Shown here piece by piece: positions 1 through 8,252 of a DNA stretch of 64,000 nucleotides. The position numbers and the translations under genes were made by a program. Numbering within the stretch: the first letter of the stretch is position 1; every line of letters begins with the position of its first letter. The stretch is taken from assembly GCF_003344925.1 (NCBI RefSeq), contig NZ_CP031188.1:2277001-2341000 (forward strand). Reading direction: 5' to 3'. The notes beneath the pieces are model-generated. The model saw only the letters and a list, made by a program, of their open reading frames with translations. It was not told where the DNA came from and ran no database searches. Source of the DNA: Flavobacterium arcticum (lineage in GTDB: Bacteria; Bacteroidota; Bacteroidia; Flavobacteriales; Flavobacteriaceae).

Positions 1-38
1 TTTTTTCTGATAAAAAAATTAATTAAATAAGTACTAAA

Positions 39-497
39 ATGGATAGACTACTAGGATATTTTAGCGAATCGGATAATCTCGAAGAAAATAAAGATCATGT
101 ATCAATAATAAAGGAAGAATATTTCACAAGGCTTATCGAATATACACCAGCTATAATATATACTTGTGACACTAAAGGTAGAATTACCTATTATAATAAA
201 GCTGCTGCTGCTTTTTGGGGAGGAAAACCTGAGTTAGGAAAAGATTTCTATCATACAGGGTGGACTACCTTTACTATAGAGGGTACACCACTCCCTATAG
301 AAAAAACACCTATAGCCATGGCTTTAACGCATCAAAAGTCTTTTTGTGATGAAATAATTTTAGAAACCGAGAGTGGAAAACGGTTTTATGTAGAATGTAA
401 CCCTAAGCCTATTTTTAATACTTCTGGCAAAATGATTGGTTTACTAAATTTTTGTATTGATTTTTCAAAGCATTATACTCGAAAAAATAATTTATAA
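39..497 (+). CDS. Single PAS-domain protein
   Basis: Sensory PAS protein of 152 residues. The PAS fold spans about residues 28-145, beginning near TPAIIYTCDTKGRITYYN and closing with a PAC-like stretch around GKMIGLLNFCIDF. No kinase, cyclase or DNA-binding domain follows, so it is a sensor module without its own output and would have to act through a partner. It has no signal peptide or membrane helix, so it should be cytosolic. An in-frame stop 13 bases before the ATG shows that the start is complete and the gene is not cut off by the window edge. The next gene converges on it with only 8 bases between stops. The PAS call is fairly safe; ligand and partner cannot be read from the sequence. 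Confidence 0.75.
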   Translation: MDRLLGYFSESDNLEENKDHVSIIKEEYFTRLIEYTPAIIYTCDTKGRITYYNKAAAAFWGGKPELGKDFYHTGWTTFTIEGTPLPIEKTPIAMALTHQKSFCDEIILETESGKRFYVECNPKPIFNTSGKMIGLLNFCIDFSKHYTRKNNL

Positions 498-505
498 AAA
501 AATCT

Positions 506-979
506 CTATAGCTTATTTTTATATATCCCTGTCATACTAAATATCCTATTAAAGTATATATCTAAACAAGTAAGGTCTTTATTTAGATCATTTCGAATCC
601 CCCCTTTTTTAAGCATAATACTATCTGCTATAATTATTTTTCTATGATTTTCCTGAGACATTACTGTATAAATCAAATTATATACTATTATACTATATTT
701 ACCTTCTCTCAATTTTATTTCAAAATCAAAAGACAGTTCATTATCCATATACGAAGAACATCCTTCACAGGTATGTCTTATTTCTGTCCCTTTTCCTTTA
801 TATGAATGATTACTCGATGCTATACTTAACCTTGGATGATGAGCTATAAACTCTGGAATGTTATCCTGATTAGTTATAATAACATTTTCCCATACTAGGG
901 AATTATTCTTTACATAAAAATTGTGTACCTGTGCAAAACAGGAAATTGAGAATAAAAAAAAGAATATTACCTTTTTCAT
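506..979 (-). CDS. Exported hypothetical protein
   Basis: Unrecognised protein of 157 residues with a Sec signal peptide (MKKVIFFFLFSISCFAQ). I chose the ATG at 979 because it begins the signal peptide; the longer reading from 1012 adds 11 residues ahead of it. The mature part has a close cysteine pair (CEGCSSYMD) and mixed beta-type sequence, with no lipobox and no later membrane helix, so it is likely periplasmic or secreted. It lacks a recognisable type IX secretion C-terminal domain. It stands alone, with no operon partner. No function is proposed. Confidence 0.6.
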   Translation of the reverse strand: MKKVIFFFLFSISCFAQVHNFYVKNNSLVWENVIITNQDNIPEFIAHHPRLSIASSNHSYKGKGTEIRHTCEGCSSYMDNELSFDFEIKLREGKYSIIVYNLIYTVMSQENHRKIIIADSIMLKKGGIRNDLNKDLTCLDIYFNRIFSMTGIYKNKL

Positions 980-1342
980 AGACGTAACATTTATACTAAT
1001 GAAGACTCTCAAATATAATACAAATATTAATCACTTTAACAACTAAATGTTTAATTATGAAATATTTACCGCACTACCTTTCAAGTCAACTATATTCACA
1101 ACCAACTAATTATCAACATAATAAGTAACTTATTTTTAATAGAGTTTTAATATAAAATTAAACTTAGTCCAATATAAAAGCAGGAAATTGCAGTAACAAT
1201 TAAAAAGATGTAATTATGAAAATTAAAGTTTTAAAAAACAGATTAAAGTATATAATACAAGTACATATAAGGACCTATAGACAACGAAAACTTCAAAAAT
1301 ATTTTATGACTTAAATAAATAGGCATCAAATATTTTATATTA
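980..1342. other. Intergenic stretch, little content
   Basis: About 360 very AT-rich bases between two minus-strand genes. The only coding possibility is a 32-codon plus-strand frame at 1216-1314 encoding a strongly basic peptide (MKIKVLKNRLKYIIQVHI at its start), with no convincing ribosome binding site or TAnnTTTG box. I see no terminator hairpin or RNA gene here. Confidence 0.4.
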
Positions 1343-1846
1343 TTATGGATCGTTGTTACTCCCAACAAGTGGTATAATTTTTTTCTCCCATATATCTAGC
1401 TTTTGTAAAAAAGACATAGATGCATTTGCACCGCTAGGCGAAGGTAAAACATCATAAGATACTCCACCCTCATATGTCATGTATTTATTATAATATTTAG
1501 CAGCATTTTTACTAGAAAAAAGAACATTTTTAATATTTGGAAACTCTTTATAAAAAGTATTAAAATCATTAGGCTGTTCATTTTTTATTTTACTATCCAA
1601 ACTACCTTCGCGCTCACAATACTGTAATACATCCCATAAAGCAATACCGTAGTTTTTTAATAAACCTTTCCTTTTCTCATAATCTGTAGTAAAAGGCTGA
1701 TTGAATATAGTATATAATAATTTCCAAAACTGATTACCTCTATTACCATAATATTGCTGTAACTCTAATGATTTTTCGCCAGGCATAGTGCCCAAAATAA
1801 TTATAGAGGAATCAGGATAAATAATTGGCAGAAAAGCTTTTTTCAT
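1343..1846 (-). CDS. Hypoxanthine-type DNA glycosylase (UDG superfamily)
   Basis: Base-excision repair glycosylase of 167 residues in the uracil-DNA glycosylase superfamily, closest by eye to the DNA-deoxyinosine (hypoxanthine) glycosylase family. Diagnostic stretches are LGTMPGEKSLELQQYYGN near residues 18-35, followed by a GNQFWKLL helix, and LPSPSGANAS near residues 133-142, which matches the C-terminal substrate-pocket motif of the superfamily. Family members are about 160 residues, so this is full length. The ATG at 1846 (MKKAFLPIIYPDSS) fits the family start; the longer frame from 1867 adds an unlikely IYIFYI leader and runs into the sucD terminator. It should remove deaminated adenine from DNA. 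It is cytosolic and monocistronic. Confidence 0.75.
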   Translation of the reverse strand: MKKAFLPIIYPDSSIIILGTMPGEKSLELQQYYGNRGNQFWKLLYTIFNQPFTTDYEKRKGLLKNYGIALWDVLQYCEREGSLDSKIKNEQPNDFNTFYKEFPNIKNVLFSSKNAAKYYNKYMTYEGGVSYDVLPSPSGANASMSFLQKLDIWEKKIIPLVGSNNDP

Positions 1847-1865
1847 GATATAAAATATATATATC

Positions 1866-1912
1866 AAAAAAGGTTCTTCTTATCGAGTATTACGATAGGA
1901 AGAACCTTTTTT
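1866..1912 (-). terminator. Rho-independent terminator of sucD
   Basis: A 14-bp stem (1872-1885 with 1893-1906, one G-U pair) with a 7-base loop, flanked by A6 on the left and T6 on the right. On the minus strand the U-tract follows the stem just after the sucD stop, so it ends sucD transcription; it would also work on the plus strand. Confidence 0.85.
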
Positions 1913-1932
1913 ATAGTTTTAGTAATGAAAAA

Positions 1933-2805
1933 TTATCCCAATACTTCTTTTACTTTTTTACCTATCTCTGCTGGAGAGTCTACAACGTGTATACCGTTTT
2001 CTCTCATAATACGTTTCTTTGCTTCAGCAGTATCATCAGCACCACCTACAATAGCACCTGCGTGCCCCATTGTACGTCCTTTAGGAGCTGTTTCACCTGC
2101 AATAAATCCTACAACAGGTTTTCTATTACCATCAGCTTTTATCCATTTAGCAGCATCAGCTTCAAGCTGTCCGCCTATCTCCCCTATCATTACAATACAC
2201 TTAGTTTCAGGGTCATTCATTAATAGTTCTACAGCTTCTTTAGTAGTAGTACCAATAATTGGGTCACCACCAATACCTATAGCTGTTGTAATACCTAAAC
2301 CTTGTTTTACAACTTGGTCAGCTGCTTCATATGTAAGAGTACCTGATTTAGATACAATACCTACTGTACCTTTTTTAAATACAAAACCTGGCATAATACC
2401 TACTTTAGCTTCTTCTGGTGTAATTACACCGGGACAGTTAGGACCTATAAGTCGGCAATCTTTATCTTGAATATAATCATAAGCTTTAATCATGTCGGCA
2501 ACTGGAATACCTTCAGTAATTGTAATAATTACTTTAATGCCAGCTTCAGCTGCTTCCATAATTGCATCAGCAGCAAATGCAGGCGGAACGAATATAATGG
2601 TTGTATCAGCACCCGCTTTTTCTACTGCTTCTCTAACAGTATTAAAAACTGGACGATCTAAGTGAGTTGTACCACCTTTTCCAGGTGTTACACCACCTAC
2701 TACATTGGTGCCATATTCAATCATTTGGGTAGCGTGAAAAGTACCTTCGCTTCCTGTAAATCCCTGAACAATTATTTTGGAATCTTTATTAACTAAAACA
2801 CTCAT
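1933..2805 (-). CDS. sucD: Succinate-CoA ligase, ADP-forming, alpha subunit
   Basis: TCA-cycle enzyme subunit that, with SucC, interconverts succinyl-CoA and succinate with ATP formation. The 290-residue length is normal. The N-terminal CoA-binding Rossmann domain starts with [12 protein letters not shown] (residues 13-24), [10 protein letters not shown] lies near 122-131, and the phosphorylated active-site histidine sits in [10 protein letters not shown] near residues 246-255. SucC is not adjacent in this window, as is usual in Flavobacteriaceae. A TAnnTTTG promoter box lies 35 bases upstream and a strong terminator follows, so it is probably transcribed alone. The protein is cytosolic. Confidence 0.97.
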   Translation of the reverse strand: MSVLVNKDSKIIVQGFTGSEGTFHATQMIEYGTNVVGGVTPGKGGTTHLDRPVFNTVREAVEKAGADTTIIFVPPAFAADAIMEAAEAGIKVIITITEGIPVADMIKAYDYIQDKDCRLIGPNCPGVITPEEAKVGIMPGFVFKKGTVGIVSKSGTLTYEAADQVVKQGLGITTAIGIGGDPIIGTTTKEAVELLMNDPETKCIVMIGEIGGQLEADAAKWIKADGNRKPVVGFIAGETAPKGRTMGHAGAIVGGADDTAEAKKRIMRENGIHVVDSPAEIGKKVKEVLG

Positions 2806-2839
2806 GGATATATTTTTTAAATTATTTATAATAGCAATG

Positions 2840-2847
2840 CAAAAATA
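2840..2847 (-). promoter_or_regulatory. TAnnTTTG promoter box for sucD
   Basis: TATTTTTG on the minus strand, ending 34 bases before the sucD ATG; it matches the Bacteroidota -7 element. Confidence 0.6.
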
Positions 2848-2901
2848 GTTTTTTACTTAAAATATATAAAGCTTTTTCCCATATTTGTATATCAAATTTG
2901 C

Positions 2902-2932
2902 AAAAAAAAGCTGCTTATGTTTTTTAAGCAGC
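2902..2932 (-). terminator. Terminator after the NTF2-like gene and lipid A block
   Basis: On the minus strand, GCTGCTTA pairs with TAAGCAGC across a short loop and is followed by eight Us. It lies 48 bases past the stop of the NTF2-like gene and closes the long minus-strand lipid A transcript before sucD. Confidence 0.9.
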
Positions 2933-2979
2933 AAAGGTGATATATCTTATCCTATAACTATAGCATTATTTTTTTGTCA

Positions 2980-3342
2980 TTAGTCTAACTGACTCATAAG
3001 ATAACCTCTATAAAGCTTGTTATCTTTTACTTCCCAAATAGCTACAAAATGCCCTAGTATAACCTCATCTTCAGGGTTTTCGAAAGCATTTACATAATGA
3101 GTATAACGAACAGAAGCTTTATTTCCATCAGAAATAATATGATTAATTTGAAGCCTGTATGAAGAATAAGCTTTTTTAAGTCCTGTAATAAGCTCTAAAA
3201 GTTCAATTTTATTTAATTGTAAAAAACCCTTAGAACTTCGCCATTCCATAACAATATCTTTGTGTACAAAACGATCCGCAACTTCAGGGTTACCAGAAGC
3301 ATCAGATTTATAGTATGCTGTTACTAATTCTTTTGCATCCAT
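2980..3342 (-). CDS. NTF2-like (SnoaL-type) protein
   Basis: Small alpha+beta barrel protein of 120 residues in the NTF2/SnoaL superfamily. The pattern fits the fold: an N-terminal helix (ELVTAYYKSDASGN), then the strand motif DIVMEW, and late strands HFVAIWEVKDNKLYR. These proteins bind small hydrophobic ligands or act as isomerases, cyclases or inert scaffolds, and the catalytic set cannot be assigned here. The start is only 5 bases from the stop of the upstream LpxD paralogue, so the two are co-transcribed. There is no signal peptide. The substrate is unknown. Confidence 0.7.
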   Translation of the reverse strand: MDAKELVTAYYKSDASGNPEVADRFVHKDIVMEWRSSKGFLQLNKIELLELITGLKKAYSSYRLQINHIISDGNKASVRYTHYVNAFENPEDEVILGHFVAIWEVKDNKLYRGYLMSQLD

Positions 3343-3347
3343 ATTTT

Positions 3348-4280
3348 TTACTCTTTTAGTTTTTCCAAAATTTCAGGAATACGCTTCACGTTAAACAGTT
3401 GTTTCATTTTTTCTCTTGATTCTTCGGCAGGAGAACCAAAATATGCTTTATCGCCTTCAAGTGATTTACCAATGCCTGACTGTGCTAAAAGTACAGCTTT
3501 ACTACCAATGGTAATACCGCTTGCTAAGCCTACTTGTCCCCATATAGTAACTTCATCTTCTATAATAACACATCCTGCAATACCTGTTTGAGCAGCAATT
3601 AAACATTTTTTACCTATAACAGTATCATGACCTATATGTACCTGATTGTCTACTTTAGTACCTTCTCCAATGGTTGTATCGCCTGTAACACCTTTGTCTA
3701 TAGTACACAAAGCTCCTATCCCTACATTATTATGTATTACTACCCTACCTCCTGACAATAACTGATCGAAACCTTCGGGACGTTTTTTATAATAAAAAGC
3801 ATCGGCTCCTAATACTGTACCTGCATGTATTATTACATTATCGCCAATTACAGTATTATCATATACAGACACATTAGAGTGTATAAGACAATTTTTGCCT
3901 ATTGTAACATTATTACCAACAAAAGTATTGGGCTGTATTACAGTTCCCTCTCCTATTTTGGCAGAAGACGCAATAGAAGTGCTAGAAGCTAAAAACGGTT
4001 TAAAGTGTCTTGTTAATGTATTAAAGTCTCTAAACGGATCATCAGATATAAGTAATGCTTTACCCTCTGGACAATCTACTTTTTTATTAATAAGTACAAT
4101 TGTCGCAGCAGATTGAAGTGCTTTATCATAGTATTTTGGATGATCTACAAAAACAATATCACCTGACTCTACAACATGAATTTCGTTCATGCCATAAACA
4201 GGAAAATCATCATTACCAACATATTCGCTATTAATAATCTTAGCGATATCCTTTAAAGCATATGCCTTTGGGAACTTCAT
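3348..4280 (-). CDS. LpxD-like acyltransferase (second copy)
   Basis: Left-handed beta-helix acyltransferase of 310 residues, a paralogue of LpxD, which adds 3-hydroxyacyl chains to UDP-glucosamine in lipid A synthesis. Residues 1-95 form the N-terminal uridine-binding-like domain; hexapeptide repeats cover about 100-285. The catalytic histidine region is kept (VDNQVHIGHDTVIGKK, near residues 212-227), so it may be active. It is shorter than the LpxD at 7201-8229 and diverges from it. It follows efp in the lipid A operon, separated by a 46-bp palindrome, and precedes an NTF2-like gene. It may use another acyl chain or nucleotide sugar. Confidence 0.82.
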   Translation of the reverse strand: MKFPKAYALKDIAKIINSEYVGNDDFPVYGMNEIHVVESGDIVFVDHPKYYDKALQSAATIVLINKKVDCPEGKALLISDDPFRDFNTLTRHFKPFLASSTSIASSAKIGEGTVIQPNTFVGNNVTIGKNCLIHSNVSVYDNTVIGDNVIIHAGTVLGADAFYYKKRPEGFDQLLSGGRVVIHNNVGIGALCTIDKGVTGDTTIGEGTKVDNQVHIGHDTVIGKKCLIAAQTGIAGCVIIEDEVTIWGQVGLASGITIGSKAVLLAQSGIGKSLEGDKAYFGSPAEESREKMKQLFNVKRIPEILEKLKE

Positions 4281-4298
4281 ACCTTTATATCTATATGT

Positions 4299-4344
4299 TT
4301 ATTTATACAATGAGCAGTACTAGTACTGCTCATTGTATAAATAA
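4299..4344. repeat. 46-bp perfect palindrome downstream of efp
   Basis: Bases 4299-4321 are the exact reverse complement of 4322-4344, with no spacer; the centre reads GTACTAGTAC. It starts 7 bases after the efp stop codon. As RNA it would form a very stable hairpin with a strained tip, but there is no long U-tract, so it may be a terminator or processing/attenuation hairpin between efp and the LpxD paralogue. A protein-binding or cruciform role is also possible. Confidence 0.8.
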
Positions 4345-4351
4345 TATTAAT

Positions 4352-4918
4352 CTACTCTTTTACTCGCTCTTGATAAGCTCCTGTAGTAGTATCTATTTTA
4401 ATTTTATCTCCTTCATTAATAAATAAAGGCACATTTACAGATGCTCCTGTTTCTACTTTTGCAGGCTTAGTAGCATTAGTTGCTGTATTTCCTTTCACTC
4501 CTGGTTCTGCATAAGTAACTTCAAGGACTACAGAGGCTGGCATATCTACAGAAAGTGGTAAGTCTGTTTCGGTATTAACTATTACCATTACTACTTCTCC
4601 TTCTTTAAGCAAGTCTGGTGCGTCAAGAATTTCTCTAAGTAGTGATATTTGCTCATAATTTTCAGTATGCATAAAGTGATACTGGTCACCTTCAGGATAT
4701 AAAAACTGGTATTTATGAGTTTCTACTCTTACATCTTCAATTTTATGTCCAGCAGAAAAAGTATTATCTAATACTTTTCCGTTAGTAAGGCTTTTAAGTT
4801 TTGTTCTTACAAATGCAGGTCCTTTCCCTGGCTTAACATGAAGAAATTCAATGATTTTATAAATGTCATGGTTATACTTAATGCATAAACCATTTCTAAT
4901 ATCTGATGTACTTGCCAT
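4352..4918 (-). CDS. efp: Elongation factor P
   Basis: Translation factor of 188 residues that binds between the ribosomal P and E sites and relieves stalling at polyproline. The KOW-like N-terminal domain carries the tip loop HVKPGKGPAF near residues 28-37, with the tip lysine at about residue 32. The central and C-terminal OB domains follow, ending in GDKIKIDTTTGAYQERVKE, typical of the family. Length and start (MASTSDIRNGLCIKY) are standard. It lies inside the lpx gene block, a common arrangement in Flavobacteriaceae. No modification enzyme is seen in this window. Confidence 0.97.
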   Translation of the reverse strand: MASTSDIRNGLCIKYNHDIYKIIEFLHVKPGKGPAFVRTKLKSLTNGKVLDNTFSAGHKIEDVRVETHKYQFLYPEGDQYHFMHTENYEQISLLREILDAPDLLKEGEVVMVIVNTETDLPLSVDMPASVVLEVTYAEPGVKGNTATNATKPAKVETGASVNVPLFINEGDKIKIDTTTGAYQERVKE

Positions 4919-5003
4919 TATATTGTATTTATATTTGTCTGTTTATAATATAACCTGCTATTTTATTAAAAAAACATAACAGATTACCAAGTTACTTATT
5001 TTT

Positions 5004-5789
5004 TTAATAAATTCCTGTATAACCTTTCATTACTCCACGTGAAGAGTTACGAATAAATAATATTATCTCATCTCGCTCAGGTGTAGCCTCCATTTCAGCT
5101 TCAATAATACTTAATGCTTGTGTAGTATTATAGTTTTTTTGATATAATATTCTGTAAATATCTTGTATCTCTCTTATTTTATCAGGAGAAAAACCTCTTC
5201 TTCTCAGTCCAATAGAATTAATACCTACATAAGATAATGGCTCTTTTGCTGCTTTAGTATATGGTGGAACATCTTTTCGTACTAATGAGCCACCTGATAT
5301 CATGGCATGATCGCCAATACTTATAAACTGATGTATTGCTGCAAGCCCCCCTATAATAGCAAAACTACCTACAGTAACATGACCCGCAAGAGCTACACCG
5401 TTTACAATAATTGCATTGTCGCCAATATGACAATCATGAGCTATGTGTGCAGTAGCCATAACCAAACAATTTTTACCTAGCTTGGTAACGCCAGATGCTA
5501 CAGTGCCTCTATTTATTGTAACACATTCTCTTATAGTAGAGTTATCTCCTATTATTGCAAGTGAATCTTCACCTCCAAATTTTAAATCCTGAGGTACGGC
5601 AGAGATTACTGCACCTGGAAATATATTACAATTTTTACCTATTCGGGCTCCTTCCATTATAGTAACGTTAGAACCTATCCAAGTTCCCTCTCCTATTTCC
5701 ACATTATTATGTATTGTGGTAAAAGGCTCTATTACTACATTTTTAGCGATTTTTGCGCCCGGGTGTACATATGCTAATGGTTGATTCAT
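5004..5789 (-). CDS. lpxA: UDP-N-acetylglucosamine acyltransferase
   Basis: First enzyme of lipid A synthesis, adding a 3-hydroxyacyl chain from ACP to UDP-GlcNAc at the inner face of the membrane. The 261-residue protein has hexapeptide beta-helix repeats from residue 6 to about 185, the catalytic histidine in ATAHIAHDCHIG (near 118-129), and a C-terminal helical domain with RRRGFSPDKIREI. I chose the ATG at 5789 (MNQPLAYVHPGAKI), which matches LpxA and leaves a 10-base gap to lpxC-fabZ; the longer frame to 5816 overlaps that gene and adds SKTVKKNC. It is co-transcribed with lpxC-fabZ and lpxD. Confidence 0.96.
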   Translation of the reverse strand: MNQPLAYVHPGAKIAKNVVIEPFTTIHNNVEIGEGTWIGSNVTIMEGARIGKNCNIFPGAVISAVPQDLKFGGEDSLAIIGDNSTIRECVTINRGTVASGVTKLGKNCLVMATAHIAHDCHIGDNAIIVNGVALAGHVTVGSFAIIGGLAAIHQFISIGDHAMISGGSLVRKDVPPYTKAAKEPLSYVGINSIGLRRRGFSPDKIREIQDIYRILYQKNYNTTQALSIIEAEMEATPERDEIILFIRNSSRGVMKGYTGIY

Positions 5790-5799
5790 ACAATTTTTT

Positions 5800-7188
5800 T
5801 TAACTGTTTTTGACAATTTGTGCCATTAATTCGGCTTCGGCAACAAGTTTCCCATTGGCATATGCGTTAGCTTGCATATGACAAATACCTCTCCTTATAG
5901 GAGAAATAAGCTCACACTTAAACACAAGTGTATCGCCTGGTAATACTTTTTGTTTGAACTTTACATTGTCAATTTTCATAAAATAAGTAAGGTAGTTTTC
6001 AGGATCTGGAACAGAGCTAAGTATTAATATACCTCCTGTTTGTGCCATAGCCTCTACGATAAGTACCCCTGGCATAACCGGAGCACCTGGAAAATGTCCA
6101 ACGAAGAAATTTTCGTTCATGGTAACATTTTTAACCCCCACTACATGATTTTGTGACATCTCGAGTATTTTATCTACCAACAAGAACGGTGGTCTGTGCG
6201 GTAGCATACTCATTATTTTATTAACATCCATTAATGGTTCCTTATGTAAGTCATATACAGGAACTTGGTTGCGTTGTTCTATTTTTATAATTTTAGACAG
6301 TTTTTTAGCAAACTGAGTATTTACAAAATGACCCGGCTTATTAGCTATAACTTTACCTCTTATTCTCATACCTACAAGTGCCAAATCTCCTACTACATCT
6401 AGTAGTTTGTGACGTGCAGCCTCATTAGGGTAATGTAAGGTAAGGTTATCTAATATTCCATTTGGTTTTATAGTAATACTTTCTTTACCAAAGGCTACTT
6501 TAAGATTTTCCATTGTTTTTTCAGATATCTCTTTATCTACATATACAATGGCGTTATTAAGGTCTCCTCCTTTAATAAGTCCGTTATTTAGTAAAGCTTC
6601 AAGTTCATGAAGGAAACTAAAAGTACGAGAATCGGCAATTTCAGTTTTAAAATCACCTATATTTTTTAATGTTGCATTTTGAGTACCTAATACTTTAGTG
6701 CCAAAATCTACCATGGCAGTTATTTGGTAATCATTAGCAGGCATTACTATTATTTCACTTCCTGTAACCTCATCAGTATATGATATTACTTCTTTTACAA
6801 CATATACTTGTCGTTCAGCATTTTGTTCTACTACGCCTACTTTCTCTATGGCCTCAACAAAATATTTAGAAGAACCATCCATAATCGGCGGCTCTGAGGC
6901 ATCAAGTTCAATGATAACATTATCTACATCACACCCTACAAATGCTGCAAGTACATGTTCTGATGTTTGTATTTTTACTCCTTTTTTCTCAAGGTTAGTA
7001 CCTCGCTGAGTGTTAACCACATAGTTAGCATCTGCCTCTACAATAGGTTGCCCTTCTAAATCTACCCTTACAAAAGCATATCCGTTATTAACGGGAGCTG
7101 GCTTAAAAGTCATTGTAACCTCTTTACCTGTATGGAGTCCTACGCCTTTTAAGGAGATCTCACTTTTGATTGTGGTTTGTTTAACCAT
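5800..7188 (-). CDS. lpxC-fabZ: Bifunctional LpxC deacetylase / FabZ dehydratase
   Basis: Fusion of 462 residues. LpxC (about 1-305) is the zinc-dependent deacetylase that commits UDP-acyl-GlcNAc to lipid A; its metal ligands lie in [11 protein letters not shown] (near 76-86) and the [14 protein letters not shown] segment (near 260-273). FabZ (about 325-462) is the 3-hydroxyacyl-ACP dehydratase of fatty acid synthesis, with [11 protein letters not shown] and the active-site [17 protein letters not shown] motif. This fusion is characteristic of Bacteroidota and joins the two enzymes that compete for the hydroxyacyl-ACP pool. It sits 12 bases after lpxD and 10 before lpxA. Confidence 0.97.
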   Translation of the reverse strand: MVKQTTIKSEISLKGVGLHTGKEVTMTFKPAPVNNGYAFVRVDLEGQPIVEADANYVVNTQRGTNLEKKGVKIQTSEHVLAAFVGCDVDNVIIELDASEPPIMDGSSKYFVEAIEKVGVVEQNAERQVYVVKEVISYTDEVTGSEIIVMPANDYQITAMVDFGTKVLGTQNATLKNIGDFKTEIADSRTFSFLHELEALLNNGLIKGGDLNNAIVYVDKEISEKTMENLKVAFGKESITIKPNGILDNLTLHYPNEAARHKLLDVVGDLALVGMRIRGKVIANKPGHFVNTQFAKKLSKIIKIEQRNQVPVYDLHKEPLMDVNKIMSMLPHRPPFLLVDKILEMSQNHVVGVKNVTMNENFFVGHFPGAPVMPGVLIVEAMAQTGGILILSSVPDPENYLTYFMKIDNVKFKQKVLPGDTLVFKCELISPIRRGICHMQANAYANGKLVAEAELMAQIVKNS

Positions 7189-7200
7189 TATCTGATATTT

Positions 7201-8229
7201 TTAGTTTTGTTGTTTAGATTTTTTTTTAAGCTCGTGTACGTCTGCTACTATTTTTGGTAAGTTCCTAAAATGAACATACGATTTATTAAAATCAGTATAA
7301 CCCAATGCAGGTGTACCTTGAATAGCTACACCATCAGGAATATTTTTACCAACACCTGATTGGGCTTGTATTCTTACATTATCACCAATAGTTATATGAC
7401 CTACAATACCTACTTGCCCACCTATAATACAGTTTTTCCCGATTTTGGTCGAACCTGCAATACCTGTTTGCGAAGCAATCACTGTATTTTCTCCTATAAC
7501 TACGTTATGCGCTATTTGTATCTGATTATCAAGTTTTACACCTTTCTTTATTACTGTAGAACCTAGTGTAGCTCTATCTATAGTAGTACATGCGCCTACG
7601 TCTACATTATCTTCTAATATAACATTACCTATTTGTGGTACTTTACTATACACTCCTTCTTCATTTGGGGCAAAACCAAAACCATCTGAACCTATAATAA
7701 CTCCTGAATGTATAGTACAGTTATTACCTATCTCTGATTCTGAGTAAATGCGTACTCCTGCAAATAGTATAGTATTATCGCCAATGGTAACATTATCGCC
7801 CACAAAACTGTTAGGGTATATTTTTACATTGTTACCAATTTTCACATTTTTACCTATGTAACAAAAACTTCCAAGGTATAGGTTATCTCCATATACTACA
7901 TCATCTCCTATAACAGATGGTTGCTCTATTCCCGATTTCATTAATTTTACTTGATTATAATATTCAAGTAATTTTGAAAACGATTTATAAGCATCCTCTA
8001 CCTTTATTAAAGTAGTGCTTATAGGGCTCTCTGGTTCAAAAGATTTATTAACTATAGCTATAGTAGCCTCTGTAGAATATATGTATTGTTGATACTTAGG
8101 GTTTGCTAAAAAAGTAAGCGACCCTTTTGTTCCTTCTTCTATCTTCGATAGCTTGTGTACTTCGGCATTTGGGTTACCTACTACCTCGCCTTCTAGTATT
8201 CCTGCTATTTGTTCTGCTGTAAATTTCAT
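7201..8229 (-). CDS. lpxD: UDP-3-O-acylglucosamine N-acyltransferase
   Basis: Third step of lipid A synthesis. The 342-residue protein has the N-terminal uridine-binding domain (residues 1-100, starting MKFTAEQIAGILEGEVVG), hexapeptide repeats over about 105-310, and the catalytic histidine in LDNQIQIAHNVVIGE (near 232-246). The C-terminal lysine-rich helix matches the family. The start agrees with orthologues, yet a TAnnTTTG box ends only 5 bases upstream, which would give a leaderless mRNA. It is probably the first gene of the lpx transcript. Confidence 0.97.
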   Translation of the reverse strand: MKFTAEQIAGILEGEVVGNPNAEVHKLSKIEEGTKGSLTFLANPKYQQYIYSTEATIAIVNKSFEPESPISTTLIKVEDAYKSFSKLLEYYNQVKLMKSGIEQPSVIGDDVVYGDNLYLGSFCYIGKNVKIGNNVKIYPNSFVGDNVTIGDNTILFAGVRIYSESEIGNNCTIHSGVIIGSDGFGFAPNEEGVYSKVPQIGNVILEDNVDVGACTTIDRATLGSTVIKKGVKLDNQIQIAHNVVIGENTVIASQTGIAGSTKIGKNCIIGGQVGIVGHITIGDNVRIQAQSGVGKNIPDGVAIQGTPALGYTDFNKSYVHFRNLPKIVADVHELKKKSKQQN

Positions 8230-8234
8230 CCCGA

Positions 8235-8242
8235 CAAAAATA
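8235..8242 (-). promoter_or_regulatory. TAnnTTTG box abutting the lpxD start
   Basis: TATTTTTG on the minus strand with only 5 bases between its last base and the lpxD ATG. If used, transcription would start at or next to the A of the ATG. Confidence 0.5.
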
Positions 8243-8252
8243 TAAAATTATA

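Noticed and set aside
1925..2470. 181-residue plus-strand frame opposite sucD
   Set aside because: It lies wholly within the certain sucD gene on the other strand and its sequence is low-complexity Pro/Ser/Ile, a typical antisense shadow.
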